A stretch of DNA of 64,000 nt from Hysterangium stoloniferum (taxonomy: Eukaryota > Basidiomycota > Agaricomycetes > Hysterangiales > Hysterangiaceae). Location: positions 1 to 64,000 of the forward strand of contig WHVD01000165.1 in NCBI GenBank assembly GCA_015178975.1, written 5' to 3'. Both the position numbers and the translations under genes were made by a program. Below are positions 45,061-58,104 of the stretch, piece by piece (positions within the stretch are counted from its first letter, which is position 1; each line of letters opens with the position of its first letter). Under the pieces are notes generated by a model. The model saw only the letters and a list, made by a program, of their open reading frames with translations. It was not told where the DNA came from and did no database searches.

Positions 45061-46330
45061 AGTACGCAGTACAAGTCAGTGTGACCTTTATGGTCTGAGA
45101 TAACACGCCGGCCTTCACCACGTCCTTTATCAATCGTTCTAACATGTCGGTCATTCTGTCTCCTAACCCTATCATGTCTACTGCCAGAACATGCGGTTTC
45201 GGATTTAAACAGATATACTTATGACTGGCATTCTTGCAAAGGAGCATTCAGATTGAGGTGTGTCGATCATCGTATTTATTCATCTGATGTTTCCCGTCCA
45301 CGTTTCTCACATAATTCTACATGTTCTATAGGAATTGCTAATTATCCTTGGGCCATGTTGACCTCACTATAAGCGTTCAAGAAGCTAGCACGGTTTCGAC
45401 ACACTGACGATCTATCTGACCTTAATCCTGACGCACTAGGTTTCGCGCCCGTTACCCTCATGTACCATTCGCTTTTCATACTTGGTCGTCCTCCACCATT
45501 GCCGTAGTCTTCTCTTCACTCCATTCTCCTTTCACATAAGTAGCTAATGTCGTGGCTCCATTATATCTCGCCGTTGGGTTAAGCGACCTCGCTTCTGGTT
45601 TCATTGTCGTTGATTCGCCTGCATTGCGCATTCTTATTTAATATTTGTCACGTCTACCAGAATCTCAGAAGGCCATGCTCCCATCACAGCCTACAGCATC
45701 GTCACAATCCATTATTGAAGCTACATTCATCTCCAGCCAAAGTACTCAGTCTTTTCAACAACCGCACAGCCTCCATCTGGTGGGATATTAAGACGTGTGC
45801 CGTGATGCAGACATCGTTAATCCCTGACATTGGGTTGATGAGACAATCCAAGAACTCTTGGTGAGTATGCAGCTTATTTGAGGTAATTTTTCAATGGACG
45901 ACAATGCTGACATGAGTTTACATCCACGCTAGAGATAGACCGGATTATACGCTCTTTATTAATCACAAACTCGTCCTCAACTGTTTGTGAAGCCTTAACT
46001 CGTGACACAACCTTTTCCGCCAGCACCACGACACACTTGCGCATGAATAATGTTGAGGATGTCTTGGGACGTTAAGGCTAATGTTGTCTTTCTGTCGATG
46101 TCTGAACTTAATATAGAGAGGAACAAGTAGTGGTCGACAGTGTGGATAGGGGTGGGTTTTTTTTGGGTCAAACTCTATCTACCCAGGCTTGGCAGTTGGA
46201 ATCTCTCATAAAGTTGGAGAAGTTCCACTGTCGTATATTGTGTGCTATTTCATTGTCAATGGACACACTCTAGATGTGGTTGGAGCATTCCAAGTGTTTC
46301 AACATGTAGTATGTATGTGACCTTGTCTGG
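45061..46330. other. Intergenic, nothing recognised
   Basis: No domain-bearing frame, no repeat structure seen. Composition resembles unique host sequence. Confidence 0.4.
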
Positions 46331-49106
46331 CACTGGAGGCACCCCAAGATTTTTGGAGTTGCAAAACCTTCAAAAAATCTTGCTATTTGGCCAAATTTGC
46401 TAAGCATTCTTTGAACTGAAAAACTGTTTGAAAATCTTGAGTTTTAGTAGGTTTTTCTGAGGACAAAAATTGTATCTGAAAACCCTAAAGATGTTGATCA
46501 GGAAATTCTAAGGAAACATTGTTGGAAATAGCCTATTTTCTGTGGATTTTCTAAATGGGGAAATTCTTAAAAAACCCTGGGTTTTGTTAGGTTTTTCCAC
46601 CCAACAGATTTCTATAAAAACTGTAATAATTTGCCTAGAGAAATCAATTGAAAACAACATATTTCTGCTCAATTTTTCTGCTCAGGGAATTGGGTGAAAA
46701 CTATAATTTTTTACCAGGAAAATCTTGTGCCAAGACAATGTTTTGTTAATGTTTTGTCAAGGGGAAAACCCATAATGAAATTGACAATTTAATTATATGG
46801 GAAATCATTGAATAATGATAGATTTCAATAAGATTTTCCTTGGCCACAAACACTATGGAAATTCAAAAAATGTGTTGGTGAAATCTTGAAGAAATTAACA
46901 ATTTCACATGAGTTTCTTAAAGGGTTTTCAAGATGAGAAACCTTGAACTGATTTTTCCTGATTGAGCATGATTCACAAATATTTAAGAGGATTGTTTTAG
47001 ATTCAGGTAGATTCTTTTAGATTCAGATAGATTCTTTTAGATTCAGATAGATTCTTTTAGATTCACATAGATTCTTTTAGATTCACATAGATTCTTTTAG
47101 ATTCACATAGATTCAGATAGATTCACATAGATTCAGATAGATTCAGATAGATTCAGATAGATTCTTTTGGATTCAGATAGATTCTTTTAGATTCACATAG
47201 ATTCAGATAGATTATTTTAGATTCAGGTAGATTCTCTTAGATTCAGATAAATTCTTTGAGATTCAGATAGATTCTTTTAGATTCAGGTAGATTCTTTTAG
47301 ATTCACATAGATTCAGATAGATTGTTTGAGATTCAGATAGATTCTTTTAGATTCTTTTAGATTCACCCTAAACCATAAAAGAATCTATGTGAATCTAAAA
47401 GAGTCTATGTGAATCTAAGAGAATCTATGTATCTGAATCTATGTGAATCTATGTGAATCTATGTGAATCTATCTGAATCTCAAACAATCTATCTGAATCT
47501 ATGTGAATCTAAAAGGATCTTTGTGAATCTATCTGAATCTATCTGAATCTATCTGAATCTAAAAGAATCTATCTGAATCTCTCTGAATCTACCTGAATCT
47601 AAAAGAATCTATCTGAATCTATGTGAATCTAAAATAATCTATCTGAATGTAAAATAATCTATCTGAATCTATGTGAATCTAAAATAATCTATCTGAATGT
47701 AAAAGAATCTATCTGAATCTACAAGAATCTACCTGAATCTAAAATAATCTATCTGAATCTAAAAGAATCTATGTGAATCTAAAAGAATCTATCTGAATCT
47801 AAAAGAATCTATGTGAATCTAAAAGAATCTATGTGAATCTAAAAGAATCTATCTGAATCTATCTGAATCTATCTGAATCTATCTGAATCTAAAAGAATCT
47901 CCCTGAATCTACAAGAATCTATCTGAATCTAAATGAATCTATCTGAATCTAAAAGAATCTATCTGAATCTAAAAGAATCTATGTGAAGCTAAAAGAATCT
48001 ATCTGAACCTAAAAGAATCTATCTGAATCTATCTGAATCTATGTGAATCTATGTGAATCTATGTGAATCTATGTGAATCTATGTGAATCTATCTGAATCT
48101 ATGTGAATCTAAAAGAATCTATGTGAATCTAAAAGAATCTATGTGAATCTAAAAGAATCTATGTGAATCTAAAAGAATCTATGTGAATCTAAAAGAATCT
48201 ATGTGAATCTAAAAGAATCTATGTGAATCTATCTGAATCTATCTGAATCTAAAAGAATCTATGTGAAACTAAAAGAATCTATCTGAATCTAAAAGAGTCT
48301 ATCTGAATCTATCTGAATCTATCTGAATCTATCTGAATCTATGTGAATCTAAAAGAATCTAACAGAATCTATCTGAATCTATGTGAATCTGAAAGAATCT
48401 ATCTGAACCTAAAAGAATCTATCTGAATCCAAAAGAATCTATCTGAATCTATCTGAATCTATGTGAATCTATGTGAATCTATGTGAATCTATGTGAATCT
48501 ATCTGAATCTATGTGAATCTATGTGAATCTATCTGAATCTATGTGAATCTATGTGAATCTATCTGAATCTATGTGAATCTATGTGAATCTATGTGAATCT
48601 ATGTGAATCTATGTGAATCTATCTGAATCTATGTGAATCTAAAAGAATCTATGTGAATCTAAAAGAATCTATGTGAATCTAAAAGAATCTATGTGAATCT
48701 AAAAGAATCTATCTGAATCTAAAAGAATCTATCTGAATCTAAAAGAATCTATCTGAATCTAAAAGAATCTATCTGAATCTAAAAGAATCTATCTGAATCT
48801 AAAAGAATCTATCTGAATCTAAAAGAATCTATCTGAATCTAAAAGAATCTATCTGAATCTAAAAGAATCTATCTGAATCTAAAAGAATCTATCTGAATCT
48901 AAAAGAATCTATCTGAATCTAAAAGAATCTATCTGAATCTAAAAGAATCTATCTGAATCTAAAAGAATCTATCTGAATCTAAAAGAATCTATCTGAATCT
49001 AAAAGAATCTATCTGAATCTAAAAGAATCTACCTGAATCTAAAACAATCCTCTTAAATATTTGTGAATCATGCTCAATCAGGAAAAATCAGTTCAAGGTT
49101 CAAGTG
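46331..49106. mobile_element. Giant foldback element with satellite arms
   Basis: The left end starts CACTGGAGGCACCCC and continues, with divergence, like the MITE at 22870. From about 46937 the sequence is an inverted repeat: GAACTGATTTTTCCTGATTG and CACAAATATTTAAGAGG reappear inverted at 49050-49100. Between them is the 10-bp satellite, left arm about 375 bp, right arm about 1.7 kb. No coding. The right terminus is lost, since no inverse CACTGGAGG is seen after 49106. Confidence 0.8.
46990..49049. repeat. 10-bp satellite, GAATCT plus a variable tetranucleotide, in inverted arms
   Basis: Left arm (46990-47365) reads AGATTC plus TTTT, AGAT or ACAT; right arm (47366-49049) reads GAATCT plus AAAA, ATCT or ATGT. 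About 205 units in all. From about 48700 to 49030 the units alternate ATCT and AAAA almost perfectly (a 20-bp higher-order unit, about 16 copies), while elsewhere the three types are mixed. Confidence 0.95.
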
Positions 49107-50749
49107 CTCCGCAGAGAATGAGAGGATTACATCTGTGATAGAGATTGTTTTTCAATTAGGAGAATATAAATATTAAATTGGAGGAAGCATGAATTATCAA
49201 TGATTCTAACGAAATCATTGATCTATTGCATTATCCAAATACTACCGGTCCCACGAAATCAATGCCTATTTTTATATCAATAGCACACGTAGGAGGCGAA
49301 GCAAGCTGTATGAATTTTGATTGTGAGGCTTCGCACACACACCTCAATCTAGCCCTTCTCATGACCACGCACACGACGGTATGACGATCACTATCCTACC
49401 GCGTTTTGAGCTCCCCGCTCTTTTTCTTTCCAATGTGGACCACCTGGATTGAGGGCTTTCGAAATCGTGACGACAGACTTTGTGACTGTGACCAAAAGCT
49501 CTCCTCGCAGCCCACGCATTTCTAAAAACCAATTTGAACATTGTATTTGTGAAAGCTTTTGTAAGGCATTTCAACAGTGACGCACTTCCACTAGCATTTC
49601 CCGCTTTACAGGACAGTACCTAGTAGGATGGCAAGAAATAAAATTGAAATGTTCACAATGTAAGACGAACGCAATGCCTAGAAACCAGGTCATAGCTGAA
49701 ATTTCTGCAAGAGAGGTATGCTTTAGGTCGATGCGGAAATACGGAAGGATCGGCATTTTGCGAGTAATAAATATGCTAGTGATGATCCGCCGTGTAGGTA
49801 AGAAAATATTTAGATCTCATTTATTTGTTGAATTATGGCATGAGCGGTCAGGGCTGCAAGCTGATACTCGCCTCGGAGTCGCGGGATTTTGGCCATCTAA
49901 GGTGGACAAACGCACCGGCTTCCAACAATAATGATACCTATGATATAATAAATAGATAATTTATGTACATCAAATTAGGATCTCGAAACTACTACTTTGA
50001 TTTCACTTTTGGATGATGTTGGAGGCGTCTGGATACCCGCGTGTGGCTTCCGCGTGTGCAGGAAGGTATTGAGACACAAGCGCCACTCCTAGAATATGTT
50101 GGTGGTGCCTGGACCCACATATCCCACTTCCGGAGTGCTACAGGCGCTCAGAGGTCTAGACTTGTAGGCGCTCCTGATGGCTATAGACCATTAGCACCCA
50201 ATGTCATTGTACTGATGTGTCGCGGCTTTCTGATTGTTAAATGGTAAGACCCTTATTGACTCAATCACGTATATGGGTATAACGGACTGACGAGGTGGCA
50301 AAGTTGGTAAATATTGAACCCTTTTTAATATCAAGTTAAGATCCAACCCGTTTTGAATCAACCCGTTTTGAATCAAACTCGTCCAAAGCTGACTCTATTC
50401 TCCGTTGGACGCTATAAGTACTGCTCGGGCCTTCGAAAGGAGCGCACCGGCAACCGACAGCGCAGAAGGTCGCAATGTAATATGATTTTTATCAATATCA
50501 TGGTCAGATATCATATCAATGCTTTATGAAGAAACACGTACTCCTACTATCAAGTTCGATATAACATATACATTTACGGCCATCATGTTTTGGTACCGTA
50601 ACGGTTGAATTTAGTTCTCTGTCAAATTATTCGCCCAAGGCGGTTCCATCGACAAACGTGAAGGTCATCCATTCCGTGACGTCTTCATAAGGCGCATAGC
50701 GCTTGTAGTACCAAAAACTTCTAACCCCTCCCTCCTTTTTACGGCTCTC
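49107..50749. other. Intergenic, no gene recognised; contains a dispersed repeat copy
   Basis: 49346-49500 resembles 43233-43320 (first half) and the inverse of 37785-37858 (second half, GACAGACTTTGTGACTGTGA). CAACCCGTTTTGAATC is repeated near 50347-50380. The promoter of the gene at 50750 would be here. No TATA box called. Confidence 0.4.
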
Positions 50750-52269
50750 ATGTTGTTCTTACTGATGTTTCTGTGCTTCTCACATTTCTTTATACACGCC
50801 TCCCCTGTTCCCATCCTCTCAACCGATGGAGCCTTCGACGCATGTACCTGTCCCGACCGGCGAACCGTTTGGGATATTCTATGGAGCTGCCTTGCCACCA
50901 TTTTTGCATGCTCCTGGGTCTCAGTCCATCCGAATATACAAGAACCCAAGGAGGCGTGGTGGCTTGTCATTCTGAGACGGCTAGAACTCATGTTTTGGTC
51001 GATTTTCTCCCCTGAGTTAATCGTATATTGGGCAATGAGGCAATGGGACGGCGCCCGACGTCTGAAAAGAAAATATCGGCGTACGTCTTTCCCTAGTCAA
51101 TTTTTAGGATAAGGGTATTTTCCTTACCAATTGTGATCCAGATCTACAATGGACGATGACCCATGGCCATTTTATTCAAATGGGGGGATTTATGCTCTTC
51201 GACGGACAAGTTGCCAGAGGTACACTATCTCCTGAACGCTTCGAGGAGCTGCTCGGAGACGGAAAAATAGAATTTCCTACGATTACCAAGGAAGAGATCC
51301 AGGATCGTAGCAAAGGGGACGCCTTATCAAAAGGCCTTGTCATCGGTCAAACAACATGGTTTATAATTGAGTGTATTGCCCGGAAGGCACAAGGACTGGA
51401 TACAACACAAATTGAGCTTCTCACCCTCGCCCTCAATGGGGTCATATACTTCCTGTGGTGGGACAAACCGTTAGACGTTCGATGCCCAGTGCCAGTTCAT
51501 ATGCTGGAAACACCCATAGATCCCATCAAACCTGACACATGCCCAAGTATCAGTAAGCTATCGCATTCTAGGGCACCAAGGAGAAACTGATCTTACAAGT
51601 TCTTTAGAGACATCGGCGACAACATGTTTGAAGAATGATTGGATCCAGTTCCATGATACCGTTCGTTCTATTGGGTCATGGTTGAGATACATAGCCTCAC
51701 GGCCATTGAAGGCGTTTGAGGGGAAGCCTTGGTTCATTGTCCCATTTATCATCTTATTCCACTGGCCAAAGTCCGCATTCTTTGTCCTTTTACGTCGATT
51801 GAGAGACTTTAGGGTGTCAGACCGAAGGAGATCCGTAGAATATGAACGGATGCGGGTACCCTCACTGTACGCTCTTGCGAGGGATCAAGGTGGTGGTCTG
51901 CGAAAAATCGACATTACCTCAGCAGTTCTCGGAATTTTATTTGGAGCCATTCATTGCGTTGGTTGGTTTTACACGTTCCCAACCCACGTAGAGGCGCACC
52001 TTTGGCGCGTTTGTTCCGTTCTGGTGACTACCATCCCGGCCCTTTTCACTGTTCTTGTTTCATTAGAGAGGGTATTTAGACTACATGAATCCATCGAGGA
52101 TTTCTTTGACTGGTTTCTAGAATGTTATATTGCACTGTTAATCGCCACTCTCCCTGTATATATCCTGGCACGACTTTGCCTACTAGTGGAGGCCATCATC
52201 TCGCTTAGAGCCCTACCCCCGAAAGCATACACGAATGTAGAATGGACGTTATTTCTTCCCCACATCTAA
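50750..52269 (+). CDS. Fungal multi-pass membrane protein of unknown function, three exons
   Basis: Exons 50750-51080, 51142-51552 and 51608-52269 (introns of 61 and 55 nt, donors GTACGT and GTAAGC, acceptors CAG and TAG) give about 467 residues. The N-terminus MLFLLMFLCFSHFFIHA is signal-like. Then come CPDRRTVWDILWSCLATIFA (first membrane segment), an amphipathic EPKEAWWLVILRRLELMFW, a central soluble part with SPERFEELLGDGKIEFPTIT, ALNGVIYFLWWDKPLDVRCP, and at least three C-terminal membrane segments ending in LLIATLPVYILARLCLLVEA. This layout recurs widely in basidiomycete genomes as uncharacterised proteins. The start is chosen at the first ATG of the hydrophobic leader. The gene appears intact; function is not known. 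Confidence 0.85.
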
Positions 52270-53971
52270 ATACATGAATAAACCTTTTTTCTTTTAATGA
52301 ACTAGAAGGGTCTCTGGTACTCAGGTAGCTGCATTCAAGCCACTCTAATCGATCATTCCCATGCGCCATGAAAGACTGTGTGACGCCTTGGCACATCAAA
52401 TAATTTAATTGGGTATAATAACCAGCATCCGAACGGCCCCAACAAGAGGATTACCTCGCAGACCCCCCGGATTATTAAAAATGGTATGAGTTGACTCTAT
52501 TGCAATACACAATCTACAAGGGTTTAATAAGCTTGTAATGAAAGTACTTGTGTCTCAATATCTTGTGTCAGTTAGTGTAGCACCTCCTGACAATATAGGT
52601 TTGGTGCTCTGGGAGGTGTATAGTGGTTCTGACACACATTAACCTCCAAATGCATGGTCCACAATTAGCATCTTCATATGAAAAGTTGCAATAATTGATG
52701 GACTCCCTCTATAAAAAGGTGTGTTTCATCATCAAATTTAACACGGATGTCCAGCAACACACTAGGTACCAACCACGCCGAATGGTTCTTCTCAGACGGA
52801 CTTTCCCCGTGACTACTCACAATCAGGCCCCGGATATTCTGGTCCTCAAACCAGGTGAATATGTAAATTTCAGAAAGTCACAGAAAAGTGAATTGAATTG
52901 AAAAATATTATGAAACAAAAATCAAACGTAGCAGAGCGCTCGGGGCAGGCAAATAACACAGCCCCTACGTATGGTCATACGAAAGTTATTATGGATGAAG
53001 ATGCCAAGGAAACTCATGAAGTGCATTATGCGGTACATGAGGTGCGTTTATTGCAGTTAGCAGTGTGCATCAGTTACATGGTGGTATTCTGCCTGCCAGA
53101 AGCTTCTTTCAATTAACCAGAATCAATAGACTACTTGCACCTAAATTACATATACGCTACGCTTGCCAGTATGCCTTCTACTGGTCTTGCCTATACATCT
53201 TCAACCTCACACAATCCTTCGCAACGAGTATGCCTAGTATGCAGAGTGCGACGCCTCATCCGAAAACTTCCTCGTTTCCTAGAAACGACACCACAAGGCT
53301 TTATTTTATTGGCACCATACACCAGCTCCTCCTGCAATTCCACTCAAATTTCATGCTTTCCTCAGAAGCAGCCCACTACCTCATAAACGAGCAAACTAGA
53401 AAGCCGAGGTTCTCTTGATACTGGACTACTAGACAACATGTATTCTTTCACTAACCTTACAACTGGGCTGTTCCCTCTTTTGGTATTTACAGTAAATAGT
53501 GGTATGTTTCAAACAAACATGATACACTGTACCTCCATGTACAATAATATAATATCCACTAAGGCTCCCATCACTGCCACCAATGAACACAGGGAGTACA
53601 GATACATATTGATCGCTCTCACATTTCACTATTATGATAGCCGGTCAAGCGCAGAGGAGCAAAAATGCAATTTTAACAGAGTTATGATAATGGCTTGAGT
53701 GGAACAATAGCAATACACATTGTGGTTTGTGTGATTTTAAATTTAGGGATCCAATGCACCTTTACCCTTCTAATAATCTATCCAGAGCAAAACCTTGTTC
53801 TTTTCCAATTGTGGGGCAAAGTGCTTGGATGGAGACATGGAGCATTGATGACCATAGTGGTTGTCTCATACATGGCAAATCCCATAGCCTCTCGATGGTG
53901 ATCATTCTTAAACCTACTTCATGGGGCAAAAGCTTTATAGATATTGATCAAATGCAAAGCTGGGTTAATGT
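52270..53971. other. No recognisable gene
   Basis: Only short open frames. AT-rich in 52500-52760. Nothing assignable. Confidence 0.4.
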
Positions 53972-53976
53972 GGAGT

Positions 53977-54701
53977 TGTTACGACCGTGTTGCAACCCTA
54001 TCGGTCCCGAGGTTATCGCCACTTATCAACATTTTCAAGTCACCACTTTGGAAACCATCAGCCCCCAAAGCTGACGTATGTTTTCGCGATGATCAAACTC
54101 CGTTTACGCCCACATCAAAATAACTCATATTATCTGGTTAAACTTTTGATACGTCCCTTTTATTATGTTGATCCGTTCAATCCTATGTTTCACATATGTC
54201 TATCTATATTTGTAGTCCTTGAACTATTTCCGTTTATCGTAATTCCACTCTCGGTTATCATCGGCCTCCGAACTAATCATAAACTTCCCATTCCTAGTCA
54301 AGCTTATTGTTAATACCATTTTCTGCCCTTCTCCCCATTAGTATTTTCTAGACGCCTGTTACTTGTATATGAACCCGCTGTAGTTGTAGTTACTAGGCAA
54401 TCAGAATATCGACTCAGAATACCCTCATACATCTGTAACAGTCTCGTACTAAGAATCCCCCCTTCCGCCTTCATGTGCGCTTGCCCAGTCCCGGCCCTGA
54501 CCCCTTGGCCCGACGCTCAACTTGTCCTTTGGTCCCGATCGGTATCTCGCCGAAAGAAACTCCTTAGGATTAGTCTTCGCCCGTCCAAAATCTAAGGACA
54601 CCCTATGGATATTTGCAAGGGCGCAGCACATAAGCTGAAGCCAAGTCCTTCCGATCGGTCCCTGTTGGCCACCGACATTAGTCAGTTTTCAGTTCTTAAC
54701 A
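53977..54701 (+). repeat. Solo LTR, family C, TSD GGAGT
   Basis: 725 bp, TGTTACGACCGTG to AGTTCTTAACA, flanked by GGAGT at 53972-53976 and 54702-54706. Hairpin module at 54617-54648. Second copy at 61444-62164, inverse. Confidence 0.88.
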
Positions 54702-54834
54702 GGAGTGCTTCATCTGTTTTGGGGTGGCTTCTAAACATGATAGCCACTCATTATACGGAATGATGGGGGCATGGAGTGCTGCAGTGAAATGGGATACAAT
54801 ACTTCTCCAGGTGATGGGCCAAGGATGGACGATG

Positions 54835-55175
54835 TGTTAAAGTCAGTTGAAGGATCTGACTATAAGTTCTGCAAGCCTGGAGATTGTAGTACAAGGACTC
54901 TCTAAGTAGGCACTATGAAAGTGACTTTAGGTAGAGCAGTGTAGAATGTTAAATGAATGATATGTCTAGGCTTCCAGATGAGGATTCTACTCTCATCTGG
55001 AACTAACTATATACTAGCTTACATGGTCTGTGCATTTGGTCTGTGCACACTCTGTGTACAAAGCTAAACTATAATCTGACTAAGTATGCTACCACATTGC
55101 ATGAATCATGTTATCTAACTACAATCAGGAAGAGGTATGAGGTCATTCTTATTGATGACTTGTCATACTCTAACA
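54835..55175. repeat. LTR, family H, near-matching TSD
   Basis: 341 bp, inverse of the copy at 10181-10493 with insertions. TGTTAAAGTC to CATACTCTAACA. Flanks CGATG and TGATG differ by one base. Confidence 0.7.
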
Positions 55176-55180
55176 TGATG

Positions 55181-56028
55181 TGCCCAAAATCATGCTTGGC
55201 ATGGTGAAGCTCGATTATTGCTGTTGCAGCCATATGCACAGGAATGAATGAAATCAACTATTAAGATCTTATTAGAGTGGATATGACCAATCAATTACCT
55301 GAAATTCATGCCTTCATTATCAGGTACCCCACTGACAACCTGACTCACCCGTGCAAGTGTGGGGAACCATTCTCTCATATTCCAGTTGCCATTGATACCA
55401 CCACATAACTGCCACATGTATGATGACTGGACAGAGCATGGTCTGTTGCCTAGCAGTGAAAAGGATACACTCTAATTGTTGGAATTTGTGGTTCAGAACC
55501 CTAAGTACCCACATGTATCCATAATAGTCCCTATCCTCCTTCCCTCTTTCATTCTAATACTAATACCCATTTAGATTCACTGTATTGATGGGGTTATGAT
55601 ACTCATGTCTGTGATGGCATCTTCAACAGTGGGCAGAATGTTACACCATGCTACAAGGATAAAATGAGTAGTTGCATTGATGTCACATTTTGATTTGGGC
55701 CTAATGTATGATATTTCTAATACTGCTTGTAAAGAGTAGTCAAAGAGGTGTTGGTCATGGGGAGCTCAATGCAAGATTGATCATATACTGCACACCACAC
55801 ACCACTGGTAGAAATGATGCTAATGAGAGATTAAAGTCTTCATGCCCAGCTATTGATGATATGAGAAAAGACTCAATGAGTTGGAGCTTCAGACATAGAA
55901 GGCATACCATTATGAATAGTCATAGTCACTGAATTGTGAATCTACATCAAAATCATCAGAAAGCTCCATGAATAACCAAACCTTGTTAAAAAGCTCTGAC
56001 TTGAGATTATCCTACTACCAATGTATCA
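55181..56028. other. No recognisable gene
   Basis: Frequent stops on both strands. Possibly decayed repeat, with a CKCGEPFSH stretch near 55350 (plus). Not assigned. Confidence 0.35.
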
Positions 56029-56033
56029 CCTTC

Positions 56034-56835
56034 TGTTACGACCGAACAATCCTACCGGACTCCGGGCACTAACCCGTACACCCCCACACCCTACACGCAC
56101 CAATTGTCTGTTTATAGGATTTCCTGCCCAGACTCCATACATCAAGACTTGTTACATTTGACCTCATTACAACACATATCAGTCACCGGACTTCCCCTGG
56201 ACTCCGTCTCTGTCTCTGTCCGTCTTTGTCCCATGCATCTGTCACTGGACCCCGCTCAGAATCCCGTTATCGCTCTAACTGAGCCCCATTCCCATTTTAG
56301 TCAAATGACCTGTCACAATTTGGACTCCACTCCCGCTCCATTTCCCATTATGGGTTATGCTTTGTCATGATTAAGACTCCAATCCATTCCATCCCGTTCC
56401 TAACACCAATTTGGTGTTTACATTTCCCGTTTTATGTTTTGCTCATTTCGTTTCATTATTACTGGATTTGGTATGACATTCACTCCATGGTCTATTTAAA
56501 CTGGCAGATGTTGTACATACAATCCAGTCAGAAAATTAGCTTAGATTCCCCCCAGTAATCTAATCCATTTTCCACTCTAAACCCTTGCTTGATTCACATC
56601 CCTCGCACTAGTCAGAGCCCATGGGCTCTGGCACATCTATCTCTCTCACAACATCTCGACTCACAACCCACGACCTCTCGACCCATGACCCCTGCCCGGA
56701 CTCCCCGGGATTCCCGTCCACCCGTCTGAAATTGGACGACACGATCTAGTGAGGGCGCAGCCTATAAGCTGAAGCCAAGTCCTACCGGATATCCCACGGG
56801 TTTCTCCAGAGACCCACCTTGTACGTATCCTAACA
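56034..56835 (+). repeat. Solo LTR, family A, TSD CCTTC, CpG-depleted copy
   Basis: 802 bp, TGTTACGACCG to GTATCCTAACA, flanked by CCTTC at 56029-56033 and 56836-56840. Hairpin module at 56751-56782. Relative to 9048-9868, many CG dinucleotides are TG or CA. Confidence 0.9.
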
Positions 56836-57081
56836 CCTTCCATGTAAACAATCTTATTTGATTGCAACAGGGAGGCATCATTGCCTCTATCCACAAATGA
56901 CTCCAGCTGCCAATCAAAAGAACTCTTCTGTGAGGGTCTGTGTAGGTTTGAGTGATAGATGGCATTGCCACAAGCTGTGCTAGGATTTGCAACTGAGTCC
57001 ACCTGTGCTTCCTGTCAGAAGAATGACTTCATCCACCTCTGCATCATCAACTGCCTTCTTACCTGAACTGAAACATGTCTA

Positions 57082-58102
57082 CAGTGACCCAAAAAGTGTC
57101 TGGATGTCTGGTGAAATTGGAAAGAGTGGCTATGACTACATGTTTTAGGGATTTATATTTCATTAACCCAAAACTTCATCTTTAAGACTTATACACTCCC
57201 TTAAAATATGCACAAATGTCATGGTTATACAAGATTATCTGGGTTGTTACCTAATCTTTGGGATAAAATACATTCTCTAGCATCTCCATGACTTTTAAAA
57301 TGTCCACAAACATTATAGTTAACCAAATTATTTGGGTTATGACTTAATCTTTGGATGAGATGTATTCTCTTGTATATTATGCAAACTTTCAAATATAGTT
57401 CATATAATTTAAATTTATTTGGTTCAGAAAGTTAACCAGAACTATCTGGCCAACCAATCCATACTGTGGAATTTATCCCCAAAAGGATAATCTATATATG
57501 TTTGTTTGACTAAATTTTGTCAGATACAAGATAAATATTAATATTTCCTTATTCTCCAGAATATTATCTGATAGGCTGAATTTGATTAAATATTAATTTT
57601 ACAACAAACAATATAAATGTATATACTTTAGTGGATAAATAACTTTTAAAGTTTTTGGTTATCCTTTAATATGGAGTTTTGATGCAATTCTTTTGCAGGA
57701 GTGACCATCCTGGAGAAGGGAAATGACAGAGAGTCTTGTTTCAATAGAGTGCTTCTTCATAATGTGGTGGAAGGGTGAAATGAGGAAAAGGTTCATATAA
57801 ATGTGTTATTTAAACATGTGGTCACATGACCTTGTCCAGAAATTCCCCCAGTCATATGAACCTTAGTTGAGTTTCATGTATCAGTTGACAGAGCAAAAAA
57901 AGTGTCTAGATGCACCATGTCCATTGTTCATTTTTTACTCTCCTGATAAGGAAAGCTATGATGTCATGCTTATGTCATTATATAGGTCAGATGTATACCT
58001 CTTACTTCTGATTTCTTCTGATTTTTATCTATTTTATTTCTGGAGCTGTGAACCCCTCTTTCCAATTTAAACCAAACATCCAGACACTTTTTTGAGTCAC
58101 TG
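57082..58102. mobile_element. Non-autonomous Tc1/mariner-like element (1021 bp)
   Basis: Termini CAGTGACCCAAAAAGTGTC and the inverse of CAGTGACTCAAAAAAGTGTC; the TIR extends about 50 bp to AAATTGGAAAGAG. Flanked by TA (57080-57081, 58103-58104). The interior is A+T-rich without a transposase. The outer bases match those of the Tc1 element at 38808. Confidence 0.85.
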
Positions 58103-58104
58103 TA

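Noticed and set aside
46990-49049. Telomere or centromere satellite
   Set aside because: Unit GAATCTNNNN does not resemble fungal telomere repeats, and the inverted arms with a MITE-like end fit a foldback better.
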